DNA of 64,000 nucleotides from Darksidea phi. Lineage: Eukaryota > Ascomycota > Dothideomycetes > Pleosporales > Lentitheciaceae. The stretch covers positions 1 to 64,000 of the forward strand of contig JASJFT010000101.1 in assembly GCA_030770425.1 (NCBI GenBank), in the 5' to 3' direction. Numbering within the stretch: the stretch's first letter is position 1; each line of letters starts with the position of its first letter. Made by a program: the position numbers and the translations under genes. Below the pieces are notes generated by a model. It worked only from the letters and a program-made list of their open reading frames with translations. It made no database searches and was not told the origin of the DNA. Of this stretch, positions 1-10,082 are shown piece after piece.

Positions 1-96
1 TAGGTAACGCGTCGCGAAAAGTTGATGAGGGTGGCCACTCGCTTAGAATGGCCACTCGCTACGTAAACACGTTACCGTGTATTAAAGAAGAGCTGA

Positions 97-1524
97 CTAC
101 GAAGACCTGGCGAGAACCTCGTCCACCATCAGACCACAAGACCCTAGATAGTTCTTTGCGTCGCATAGAGAGCTGAGTTGCTCGTTCGATATTTTGCCGG
201 TAATCTCAGATTGCTTCTGGAGCGATTCGAGCAAGCTAGTGTCGCTCTCAATGCTGTCTTTACACGCCTCATACACTAAATCGTGAGCTTTCTGTCGGCC
301 CACATAGGGAGCGAGGCCCATCATCACAGCCTCGGCCACAATGAGCCCTCTGGTGGAGTAGAGATTGTCAAGCATTGTCTTTGAGTTGACGACAAGTCCG
401 GAAAGTGCAAAGTCGGCCTGATAGAGCGCACCTACAGCCATGACAAAGCTTTCTGGGACCGCCACCCATTCCAGATGCCACGGCCCAGAGGCACGTTCGA
501 AATCCGACACCATTCCGTCGAGTACCAAGCCCGCGTTGGATCGAAGTACTTTGGAGGCTGCTAGAATGACTTCGCTTGAGATCGGATTCCGCTTCTGTGG
601 CATGGTAGATGATGCTCCGCGATGTGGGACAAAAGGCTCAGAGACTTCAGAGAGCTCATTGGACGACATGATTATAATGTCAAGTGCAAGCTTGCCCAAG
701 CTCCCCCCTACCAGCGCAAGAAAGTTGGTGATCTCGGCCACACCATCGCGAGCGACATGCCATGTAATCGGCGGGTCGACCAACCCTAGATCCCTAGCCA
801 TCTCTTTACGAACCCGAATGCCATCATCGCCTGAACCTAACGAGGCCAACGAACCCGCTGCACCACCGAATTGAACCATGAGTGCTCGCTTCTTTAGCTC
901 CTCAAGGCGTTCGAGGTGGCGTTGAAAACCCGATAGCCATATCGCGCACTTGTGGCCAAAGGTGATAGGTAACGCGTGTTGCAGATGGGTGCGGCCGGCC
1001 ATTGGAGTGTCCCTATATTTGGCTGAAAGCATTTCAAGGTTCTTGATGACGGATCGGAGCGTCCTCTCAACGATTTCTAGACCCTGCTTCATCTGCAGCA
1101 TGCTAGCCAAGTCCATGATATCTTGCGTCGTAGCTCCCCAATGCACGTATCGGCCAGCTTCTTCACCGCAGAGCATCGAAAGTTGCCGCACCAGGGGAAG
1201 AATGGGATAGCCAACTATCTCGGTTTCGCGGCGAAGTCTGTCAAAGTCCAATTCAGCCCCTTTCGACTTAGACGTCACAATATCTCCAATATGAGACGGA
1301 ATAACATTGCATCGTGACTGAGCTCGTGCCAGAGCGGTTTCGGCATCGACGCATCGGTCCAAGTATGCCTTGTCATCAAATACTTTGCGGATCTCGTCGG
1401 TGCCGAAAAGTGTTCGAAAGATGGCAGAATCGATTGCACTCACGCTACCGAGGGCGCGACGTTGTTGGAAAGCGGGCAACCGGGGAATTACACGCACAGA
1501 AGTGGCACGGCGCAGAAGAAACAT
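97..1524 (-). CDS. PcaB/adenylosuccinate-lyase-like enzyme (class II fumarase superfamily)
   Basis: Single uninterrupted exon of 475 aa from the first ATG at 1524; the frame is open further upstream to 1557 but without an ATG. It carries the superfamily signature ASSTMPQKRNPISSE (flexible catalytic loop) and the HWGATTQDIMD motif typical of 3-carboxy-cis,cis-muconate cycloisomerase (PcaB) and adenylosuccinate lyase. The first ~25 residues are Arg-rich and lack acids, resembling a mitochondrial presequence (inference). Housekeeping Ade13 would not be expected in this context, and the HWGATTQD form plus neighbours (thiolase, CoA-transferase, maleylacetate reductase) favour a catabolic lyase/cycloisomerase of aromatic breakdown. 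Lack of introns contrasts with its many-exon neighbours. The exact substrate is not decidable from sequence. Confidence 0.8.
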   Translation of the reverse strand: MFLLRRATSVRVIPRLPAFQQRRALGSVSAIDSAIFRTLFGTDEIRKVFDDKAYLDRCVDAETALARAQSRCNVIPSHIGDIVTSKSKGAELDFDRLRRETEIVGYPILPLVRQLSMLCGEEAGRYVHWGATTQDIMDLASMLQMKQGLEIVERTLRSVIKNLEMLSAKYRDTPMAGRTHLQHALPITFGHKCAIWLSGFQRHLERLEELKKRALMVQFGGAAGSLASLGSGDDGIRVRKEMARDLGLVDPPITWHVARDGVAEITNFLALVGGSLGKLALDIIIMSSNELSEVSEPFVPHRGASSTMPQKRNPISSEVILAASKVLRSNAGLVLDGMVSDFERASGPWHLEWVAVPESFVMAVGALYQADFALSGLVVNSKTMLDNLYSTRGLIVAEAVMMGLAPYVGRQKAHDLVYEACKDSIESDTSLLESLQKQSEITGKISNEQLSSLCDAKNYLGSCGLMVDEVLARSS

Positions 1525-1770
1525 GACGGTAATGCTCAATTGAACGATAGAGATCAACGCAAAGCAGGCAATTCAGAAACAGAAACGAGAACGCTAGCAA
1601 AACGGACGGCAATCGAAGACGTGGGACCAGCACTTGGGCAGGGCGGTAAATGTGGCGGGAGGGGTGTGGGGAGATGGACGCTTGGGCCATAGACTGAGCG
1701 GTCCAGAAGAGGCTAGATTGCACGTGATGGCTCTGGAAAGCGTGTCATTTTCGCGTTCATACATCCCGCC

Positions 1771-3095
1771 CTATGACTCCCGGATGAACAGCGACGCGAC
1801 TCCGTGGCCGGTGCTGGCACACATGCTCACAATGCCCACCTCCTTGTCCTGCCTTCGCAGCTCACCGAAGAGTGTCGCCGTCTGTCGTGCGCCAGTGGCC
1901 CCCGTGGGGTGTCCGAGAGCAATCGCCCCACCATTCGGGTTGACTTTTTCTTCGTCAAGACCGAGCAAGCGTATACAGGCTAACGTCTGGCTCGCAAACG
2001 CCTCGTTCAGCTCAATGATATCAACGTCCTTTAGCTCGGTCCCCGTGTACTTGAGGAGTGCCGGGATCGACAGCACCGGACCGATGCCCATCTCATCAGG
2101 CGCGCATCCACTGACTTGTGTCCCAACGAAACGACCCAAAGGCGTGAGACCGCGCTCTTCCGCCCATGATCGACGAGCCAGAACGACCGAGGATGCACCA
2201 TCGGAGATTTGAGATCTGGAATGTCAGCCGGCGCATTTGCCAGTTCGGAAATATGTCGTCACGTACGAGTTCCCTGCTGTGCTCTTTCCATTCTCACCAA
2301 ACACTGGCTTCAGTTTGGACACCTTTTCCAAGGTCAAGCCGTGCCTGATACCGTCATCTTTGGTCACCTCGAACCCGGTTGGCTGGCCTGTCGTCTCATC
2401 TGTTCGCTGGACTGTCACAGGCACAATCTCCCAATTGAAACGACCTTCCTTTTGAGCTTGACTTGCGCGACCATGACTTCGGACTGCGTACTCATCCTGC
2501 GACTGTCGGTCGATATTGTACCTTTCAGCCACGTTTTCAGATGTAATCCCCATCGGCATGAGGCAATCTCGTGCATCCTTGACCGTAGACCCCAGTAATG
2601 CCGGGGACACGTCGGTGGGGATACCTCGTGATGTGTAGTTCCGCGACATGCTTTCAACGCCCCCAGCAAGCCCGACATCCATCTGGCCCACCATGATCGC
2701 GTGCGATATGTGCGTGATGGCCTGCAGACTGCTCGAACATTGTCGGTTGACCGTGTGGAATGTGGTCGTATTGGGGAATCCAGCGTGATTGAGCGCCATC
2801 CGTCCAGTCTTCGCGAAGCCCAGCTCTGCTAGCACATTTCCTATCATAGCGTCGTTGACGTCCTTGGGTTTGATCTGGGCTCGCTGCACCGCCGCTTGCA
2901 TCACCTGCTCGTATCAGTATCTAACCTTCACATCCCCTCCACGCAGCTCACAGGCATCAAAATGTCCTCCGGGTATGCGTCTTTGTAACCCCCCTTGAAG
3001 CTACGATTGATGGGCGAACGGACTGCCGACAGCAGCACCGCATCATTCGGGTTTTTCTGTAGCACATTACGAGTAATCCTGTTGAAAGCCGCCAT
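1771..3095 (-). CDS. Acetyl-CoA acyltransferase (thiolase), probable 3-oxoadipyl-CoA thiolase
   Basis: Three exons (3095-2952, 2904-2267, 2215-1771) joined over introns of 47 and 51 nt give 408 aa, the usual length of a degradative thiolase. Visible are the acyl-accepting Cys in TVNRQCSSSLQA (about residue 104), NEAFASQ, GHPTGATGAR (catalytic His) and the second catalytic Cys in SMCASTGHG near the C-terminus. Thiolases cleave 3-oxoacyl-CoA with CoA. Placed 242 bp from the divergent maleylacetate-reductase-like gene and close to a succinyl-CoA:3-oxoacid transferase, it most likely splits 3-oxoadipyl-CoA into succinyl-CoA and acetyl-CoA (inference). A fatty-acid beta-oxidation role is the alternative. 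No clear PTS1 is present; the N-terminus only loosely resembles a PTS2. Confidence 0.9.
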
Positions 3096-3337
3096 GGTCG
3101 CAACCCAAGACCGAATACAAGAACTTAGACATGGCTGCGAGGCAAACGTGGAAGATTGCTGGGCAGGGTTGTGGAACTGCCGCCTCGGGGCTGTGATGCG
3201 GAAGATGGCGGGGCAAAGACGTGTGTGGGGCGAGACCGGAGCTATCCGTCCATGACGTATCACCGAGAAGGGCACAAACAAAAGTTTTTATCTTCGATCG
3301 AGAACTGACCCAACTCATTCCGCGACGGTCAACCAAA
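3096..3337. promoter_or_regulatory. Shared divergent promoter of thiolase and maleylacetate-reductase-like genes
   Basis: Only 242 bp separate the two start codons, so the two genes probably share control elements. A CCG-N3-CGG pair at 3180-3188 has the inverted CGG-triplet layout bound by some Zn2Cys6 regulators. Binding is inference; the spacing and triplets are seen directly. Confidence 0.45.
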
Positions 3338-4793
3338 ATGACGCTTCCTAACAAGTATCAGAATGGGAGCATTGACTCCACCGTCAAGGGCGTGTATCGA
3401 GCTTCGCCCATCAAGCTCATGATATACGGAAGAGGTAACTGATAAAGCATGTCAAAATCGCAAAAGCTTACGGGTGGTACAGGCACAAGCAACCAGCTCT
3501 CGGACGTTGTGACGGAGCTCGGCGGGACGAAAGCTTTCATCATTACCGGACGCTCGCTCTATGAAAAAACGCCAGTCATTAGAAATATCGAGAAGAGCTT
3601 AGGTGCCGTGCATGGGGGTACATTCAGCAAGATTGGGCAACACGCGTCAGTTCGGCCGGAAGACTACAGGGAGCGATACTGACCCAGAACAGGCCTATTG
3701 GGGACATCAAAGAAGCGACCGGGTTAATGGCAAAATCGGGATGCGATGTTCTGATATCCATAGGAGGAGGCTCACCCATCGACTCTGCGAAGGCAGTCGC
3801 ATATAATATTCATCAAGAGACCGGGAAATGGATACCCAGTATTGCCGTGCCGACGACATTGAGCGTGGCCGAGACAACCCAGAATGCTGGTTTCACGACC
3901 GAAGAGAAGCACAAGATCGCTGTCAGCGATCCTGAACTCGTTCCCAAAGGTGCGCTATTCGTACCCTTCATGTCTTACTAGTTTAACATGGCTCCAGCTG
4001 TGGTATATGATGGCGAGATTGCCCTACATACGCCGTTGAGCCTATGGACGAGTACCGGAGTAAGCAATCGCCTTGGTGCGCTTTTGCGCAGAAATGCCCT
4101 ACTGATAGAATTTAGATTCGCTCATTAGACCACGCCGTCGAGCTAATGTACCACCCTCTCGCCTCCGAAATACCTACAAAACGGATGTGCTTGGAAGCCA
4201 TCAAAGACCTGTTCACCTACCTACCTCAGTCGAAAGCCAACCCCGACGATGCAGATGTGCGCGTCAAGCTCTTCCTTGCCTGCTACTCATCTCTCTTTCC
4301 CTTCCTCTACACCGGTGGCGTCGGTCTCAGCCACAGCATCGGACATGCAATTGGAGCGACCTATGCAATCCCGCACGGCATCACTAGTTGCTTAAGTCTT
4401 GCTCCCACAGTCCATTTCAAGGCAAGTAACCCAGAAGAGGCGAAGCAAATCGCGAGAATCATCCCATATATTGGCAAGCAGAGCACCGGAAGCGACGAGA
4501 AGGACTCACATGCCGTGGGAGACGCGATTGCCGAGCTGGTTGATAGACTAGGGCATAAGACTACTCTGACAGCGGTATGTAAATTCGCAGCGAACGAGTG
4601 TCTGGTTTCCACTGACTTTTCCGGAGTACAACGTCCCAACGGGCGACGCGGAGGAAGAAGCCATTGCGAGCCGCGCACTGCGCAGCAAAGAACACAAAGA
4701 CTTCGCGAACCGTAAGTCGGCGAACCCCACTTCGCAACCATCTACAGCTAACCTAATCTATTAGTGAAAAAAATTGTGCACGATTTGTATTGA
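3338..4793 (+). CDS. Iron-containing alcohol dehydrogenase family, probable maleylacetate reductase
   Basis: Seven exons (3338-3434, 3483-3645, 3693-3949, 3998-4059, 4116-4574, 4627-4711, 4765-4793) give 383 aa; every junction keeps frame and restores family motifs. The N-terminal dinucleotide-binding part holds ISIGGGSPIDSAKAV, followed by STGIRSLDHAVELMYH and GLSHSIGHAIGATYAIPHG, which supply the conserved His residues of the Fe-ADH fold. Maleylacetate reductases belong to this family and convert maleylacetate to 3-oxoadipate with NAD(P)H. The function is chosen because the next two steps, CoA transfer and thiolysis, are encoded alongside. A different Fe-ADH substrate remains possible. The last exon codes for only eight residues and the stop. 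Confidence 0.82.
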
Positions 4794-5214
4794 GCAATTC
4801 TTCAACTTTTTTGTATATAAAGCTTGTGGCGGAGAATATAAGAGCACCAGATCGTTCAAGCAGAGTGGAGACCCTGATCCCACACCCTGCACTCATGGTG
4901 ACCCCATCCGAGAGTACCTGTGATACCAGCGCCAATCATTTGTCCAACAAACAGTTCGGCAAAGCCCATCTCTTCCCTAGTAGAAATGTCTCCGTAAACT
5001 CGGTGCTTTTCCGCCTGTAATAAAACCCAACATGACGCGAAAGACTTTTCCGCAATCCATCGTCGGATAAGACTTCTTCCAGGAGGTCAGAGAAGACTTG
5101 GCACCTCCGAACCTCCACCGGCGTCGGCTCGGCTGTTGTATCGGCGCTCCATATCGCGTTTAGTGGCAACATGCAAGCCCTCAAAACGTCCGTGTGGGGA
5201 GGGATTCTCCGCAA
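4753..5214 (-). other. Open stretch of unclear status, possibly a decayed gene
   Basis: Between the reductase and the CoA-transferase genes (4794-5432, about 640 bp) I see no intact gene. On the minus strand about 4800-5214 two or three frames stay open in turn with protein-like composition (for example EVRRCQVFSDLLEEVL, then EEMGFAELFVGQM in another frame), as expected of a frameshifted relic. No family was recognised. The 3' part of this interval also serves as promoter of the CoA-transferase gene. Confidence 0.2.
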
Positions 5215-5432
5215 CCAAAAAGTTCACGGCACACTCCCACATTACTGTTGTGCATTGAGGATTGCGGAGCCGCTTGAAGCTCCAGTGTGGACTACTACAG
5301 CTCGCGACGACATCAAATTCCTCTATATAGCATTTTCAGACGTACTATATCGTTTCCGGTCTTTTTAAAGCTCAGGCGATTCCTGGGGGCTTTACGCGTG
5401 TCACGACACACACATTTCTAGATCTTCTCACG

Positions 5433-7122
5433 ATGCAACGGACATTTCTCTTTGCGGCTCGCCGCAGCGGGCCCTCAATCCGCTTCTTCTCCAGCACATC
5501 CAAACGCTGCGCAATCAACAAAATATATCCCTCCGCGCAAGAAGCAATCAAGGACATGAAGTCGAATTCTACGGTCTTGGTTGGCGGCTTCGGTTTCTCT
5601 GGCGTTCCGAACACTCTTATCAACGCGGTGCGCGACCGTACGGATCTCACAAATTTTACGGTCGTGAGCAACAATGCGGGCATGCCCGGCGTGGGATTGG
5701 GACAGTGGCTAGATACAAAGCAGATTGGGAAAATGATTGCGAGTTATATCGGGGATAACAAAACGTTTGAGGGGATGTATTTGAGGGGGGAGTTGGATTT
5801 GGAGTTAACACCCCAGGGGACGATTGCGGAAAAGTGTGCGGCTGGGGCTGCCGGTGTACCAGCCTTTTACACGCCCGCGGCTTATGGGACAATAGGTATG
5901 CGAGATCATTTTGGAGATGTGGAGAAAAGACGTAAGACTAACAATAGACAGTGCAGACCGGCGAGCTCCCCGTACGCTACAATACCGACGGCACAATCGC
6001 CAAAATGGCCCCTCCTAAAGAAACGCGTGAGTTCAACGGCAAAGCTTATGTAATGGAAGAGGCTATCTACGGCGACTACGCCTTCGTCAAAGTTGCAAAA
6101 GCCGACCGTCTCGGCAACTGCACTTTCCGCAAAGCACAGAACAACTTTAACGAAGCGATGGGCAAGAACGCGAGGGTGACAATTGTCGAGGCGGACGAGA
6201 TTGTAGAAGACGGTGTTATTGCGCCTGAAGAAGTTCATTTACAGGGTGTGTATGTGAAGAAGGTTATCAAGAGTACGGAGGAGAAGAAGATTGAAAGATT
6301 GGTTTATTACAAGGATCCAGAGGAGCAGAAGAAGGCTATTACTGAAGGTGCGTACTGGTAGACCATTCCCCAGGAACAGTCTGCTAATCGTCAGCAGGTT
6401 CTTCAGAAGCCTCGCAGAAGCGCGAACGCATCATCAAGCGAGCAGCTCAAGAACTGAAAGATGGTATGTACGTCAACCTCGGTATCGGCATGCCTCTTGC
6501 TGCTCCCGCTTTTCTCCCCGAAGGCGTAGAAATCATATTAGAGTCCGAGAATGGCATTCTCGGAATGGGCGGATACCCCAAAAAGGGAGAGGAAGATCCG
6601 GATTTGATCAATGCTGGCAAGGAGACGGTTACACTTATCAAGGGTGCGTCAACGTTTGGCAGCCATGAGAGCTTCGGCATGATCAGGTCGGGGCGTATTG
6701 ACGTTGCTATGTTGGGCGCGATGCAGGTGAATACTTTTGGAGGCAAGTGAATTCATTTGACGTTGCAACGGTTTGGGCTAATAATAGCTATAGATCTCGC
6801 CAACTTCATGCTTCCCGGCAAGGTAAAAGGCATTGGTGGAGCCATGGACCTCGTCGCCAATCCCTCCCAAACAAAAGTTGTCGTCACCATGGAACACACA
6901 GACAAAAAGGGCAACCCAAAGATCCTCAACCAGTGCACATTCCCTCTTACCGGCCAAAAGTGCGTCTCTACCATAATTACGGATCTTGCCGTCTTCGACG
7001 TAAACCCAATAGAAGGCCTGACGCTCAAAGAACATGCAAAGGGTGTCACGGTCGATGATATTAAGTCGAAGACTGAAGCGCCATTTAAAGTCGCCGATGA
7101 TCTCAAGGAGATGGATGTTTAG
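5433..7122 (+). CDS. Succinyl-CoA:3-oxoacid (3-oxoadipate) CoA-transferase
   Basis: Four exons (5433-5895, 5952-6347, 6398-6742, 6794-7122) encode 510 aa, matching full-length fused alpha/beta SCOT proteins. The N-terminus [20 protein letters not shown] is an Arg-rich mitochondrial presequence. The alpha part shows [15 protein letters not shown]; the beta part has [11 protein letters not shown] and the catalytic Glu in [10 protein letters not shown], then [19 protein letters not shown] moves CoA from succinyl-CoA to a 3-oxoacid in the matrix. With maleylacetate reductase upstream and thiolase nearby, 3-oxoadipate is the likely substrate; acetoacetate (ketone use) is the alternative. Intron 3 (6743-6793) must start with GC (gcaagt) to keep the conserved FGDLANFML junction. 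Confidence 0.93.
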
Positions 7123-7269
7123 GCATAATTTGAAAGGTGGCATACTAATCGAGGCGCTTTCATATTTGTTATGAGCGTAGCATTAGGCGCTAGGTCGGCA
7201 GTCATTCAATCTCATTGTTCCATTTCCATTCTACACCTCTACCACAGAACGTGGCATTCTCATCTCCAT

Positions 7270-8270
7270 TTATAAACTCCCTCCCTCAACAGCATCCAAC
7301 TTCATATACGCTGGCGCCGGCAGATCCTCACTAATATCCCCCCAAGCACTCCAATGCTTCCTAACCAACTTCTCCCCTTCAATCTCATCCGCGATAGCAA
7401 TCGCCATATCAGCCACACTAATTCCCGTCAACCTCCCCTCAAAAATATTCTCTCCTTCCTTCTGCTCTCCCACAAGCACCATCTCATCGATACTAATCTT
7501 GTACTCGCCCGTCCGCTTTCCAGGCCTGTACAACGCAGAAGGTGACACAAAACTCCACTTGAACGAGGTGTTCCCATCAAAAAACATGTACGCCGCTCGC
7601 CCAGCCTTTATAAAATCGCTGGCCTGGTCTTTGAGCTTGATGCTGGCTTCGTATTCGGCGATAGCCTTCCTGTCGTTGTCAGTTGCGCGACCTTCACTGG
7701 CGGCGATGCGCGCGTTGCGGTAGGTGCGGAGTGCGGTGCCCATAAAGCCGAGTCGTTCTTCCATGTATGCGATGTGCGCTTCTGTTGTGGTGATTGCGCG
7801 GCGGTACGCTACAAAGAAGTCGGGGTGGTCGACGCAACATTCGGGGGTGCCGGGAACATGGAGGGAACCGGCGCCGCCGACGAAAAGGAAGTATTTCACT
7901 GGGGAGTGTTTAACGGCAAGGATAACCTTGCGCGCGGTTTCGATAAAAGGCACTGCTACCATTAGCGGGAGATCGGCGTTGAAAGATTCAAGAACTTGCT
8001 GTAGAGCAATGCACCAGGACCTGTAGTGTGTGGTCCGTATTCCGACACCAGAACATCGATGCCATCGAATTGCTTTGCGAGCTCAAGGAAGGAAACTTTA
8101 TCCAAGTCAACAGATCGTGGTATGTACCGTTCATGCTTCCCAAGTTTTTCTGGATTTCGCGATATGCCGATTACAGTGTGGCCCCGATTCAGAAGCTCCA
8201 CGCAAAGGTAGGACCCGCCGAAGCCTGCGGGGCCGATGACACCGACTTTGAGAGGTGTTTTCGATGCCAT
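7270..8270 (-). CDS. NAD(P)-binding Rossmann protein (NmrA/epimerase-like), interrupted frame
   Basis: The N-terminal segment has a dinucleotide-binding start, VGVIGPAGFGGSYLCVELL, and the C-terminal segment carries FLFVGGAGSLHVPGTP and SFVSPSALYRPGKRTGEY, patterns of the atypical short-chain NAD(P)-epimerase/NmrA group. The two halves lie in different frames. A 50-nt GT-AG intron (8048-7999, weak donor gtgtcg) gives exons 8270-8049 and 7998-7270 and 316 aa, but it removes a conserved-looking SEYGPHTTGPGALLYS stretch. A one-base frameshift near 7990 would instead keep that stretch. So this is either an odd intron or a recent lesion. It converges on the CoA-transferase gene (147 bp apart). Substrate unknown. 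Confidence 0.68.
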
Positions 8271-8824
8271 ATTTGAAGTGTAGCTGGGAGGGCAAGACTC
8301 TCGCCGCGTTGCGTGTTGGGTATATAATATGGAGCAAGCTCGAACTGAAATTCGCAGGAAAGCTTGCGTACACGTCCCGTGCTCAATTATACATGCCTAT
8401 ACCGAGGGGTACCCCGGCTAAGTTAATCTCCATTTGTTTGTTATAGCCCCGCACCCTAAGTTTTTGGATGTACAGACACTGTTGCATTCCTCCACAATCG
8501 ATGAGACTAATAGTCCGCTCCTGCGCGTCAAAACCTAGATGTGAGATCTTTGCGAGTAATACAAGTTTTGATCTTTACCAGGTGGTCAATCGTTGAAATG
8601 GTAGGTGGAACTCGACAATTCTGTGGCTCAAGGCAAGATATGGGGAAGTGAGGGGAACAATGTGGGGCATTCGATGTACAGCAGTAATTAGCTTCGTGAC
8701 GCACACGTATCGGGACTAGCAGCTACGACAATACCACCCGAAGGTAGCTTCATACAAAATTGATCATAGCGATTGATAGTCGAACGCAATATTGAGCTTC
8801 TCGGAGAATGATGATATTGGAATC
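8271..8824. promoter_or_regulatory. Divergent intergenic region, NmrA-like / dehydrogenase
   Basis: The 554 bp between two divergent starts probably hold both promoters. I see no open frame of note and no recognised operator. A GTATATAATAT box lies about 50-60 bp before the NmrA-like start (about 8319-8329). Confidence 0.35.
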
Positions 8825-9950
8825 ATGGCCGAAAACTACGCATTCATCGGCGAGTTTCCCCTTATACGACCCACTATGCCATCCGCCGCCATTAATATCT
8901 CTTAGGTCTTGGAGCAATGGGATACGCCATGGCCTCTAACATCCGCCGCAAGCTTTCCCCAAATTCAACGCTCTACATAAACGATATCAACACTCTCGCT
9001 TGTTCGCGCTTCCAACAGGAATTTAGCTCTCATGGCCCCATAGAAATCGTCTCCACAGCGCGCGAAGCAGCCGAGAACGCAAAAATAGTGATTTCAATAG
9101 TACCTGGTGCTGCAGATGTTAAGAACGTGTATTTGGATGAGGAGAATGGCGTGATAGCGGCAAGGAAGGATGCCGAGAGAGTGTTGTGCGAGTGTAGTAC
9201 TATTGATGTGAAGAGCACAAGAGAGGTGGGAGGGATTTTGAGGGAGAGAGGGCTGGGGATTTATGTTGATACGCCTGTTTCCGTAAGTAAATGTCCATCT
9301 CATCCTTTTATTGATATTTGCTGATCCATTGCGAACAGGGCGGCGTACCGGCAGCGGAACGGGGCGACCTCAGTATGCTAATTGGGCACCCATCCCCAAC
9401 GGACTCAAACCCCGCATCCAGACGCCTCGAAGTGGTCCTCTCCATGCTCGGCTCTCCCTCAAAATTCTTCTACCTCAACCATCTCGGCGCTGGTCTTACC
9501 GCCAAAATATCAAATAACTACCTCTCTGGCACCATACTTCTCGCCACAGCGGAAGCCCTCGCAATCGGCGTCTCCAATGGCCTCGACCCTTCCGCCCTCT
9601 ACAGCGTCATTAAAGCCTCCACAGGCCAGAGCTGGATGTGCGACCACGTGATGCCAATTCCTAACGTACAGACAGACTATTGGGTGCCGAGTAACAGCGG
9701 CTACAAGCCAGGTTTCAAGACGCAGATGATGATCAAGGATCTGGGGTTGGGGATTGAGGCGGGGAAGGAAGTCGGAATTCGGCCGGTAATGGCGGAGGCG
9801 GCGATGGAAACTTGGAAAAGCGCAGCAGATGATCCAAAGTGCTTTGATAGGGATGGGAGTAGTATTTATTTGCACATAGGGGGCAAGCTTCCGGAGGGAT
9901 ATGAGGATAAAGCAAAGAAGGGAGCGGATGGAACATGGGACTTCAAGTAG
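8825..9950 (+). CDS. 3-hydroxyisobutyrate dehydrogenase-like NAD(P)-dependent beta-hydroxyacid dehydrogenase
   Basis: Three exons (8825-8849, 8906-9282, 9339-9950) give 337 aa. The N-terminus FIGLGAMGYAMASN is the GxGxxG NAD(P) site. DTPVSGGVPAAERGDLSML is the substrate-binding signature of the family. GAGLTAKISNNYLSG contains the catalytic Lys. These enzymes oxidise 3-hydroxyacids or reduce the matching semialdehydes. No signal or mitochondrial presequence is visible, so a cytosolic role in the neighbouring catabolic block is likelier than the mitochondrial valine enzyme (inference). Intron 1 (8850-8905) starts with GC (gcgagt); no GT donor restores the FIGLGAMG motif. Confidence 0.88.
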
Positions 9951-10082
9951 GAGATTCTTGAGAAGCTTTTGGGAGTATGGCAAAAAAGAAGAATTCCACA
10001 AGTAAGCTTCTAGATGATGCGAGCCCGATCGATGAGTCCTTGCATATTTATGAGAATAGTCTATTTTCCTTGCAGGGCGGGA

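Noticed and set aside
1525..1557. Upstream extension of the PcaB-like lyase to 1557
   Set aside because: The frame there begins with TTG, not ATG; the first ATG is at 1524.
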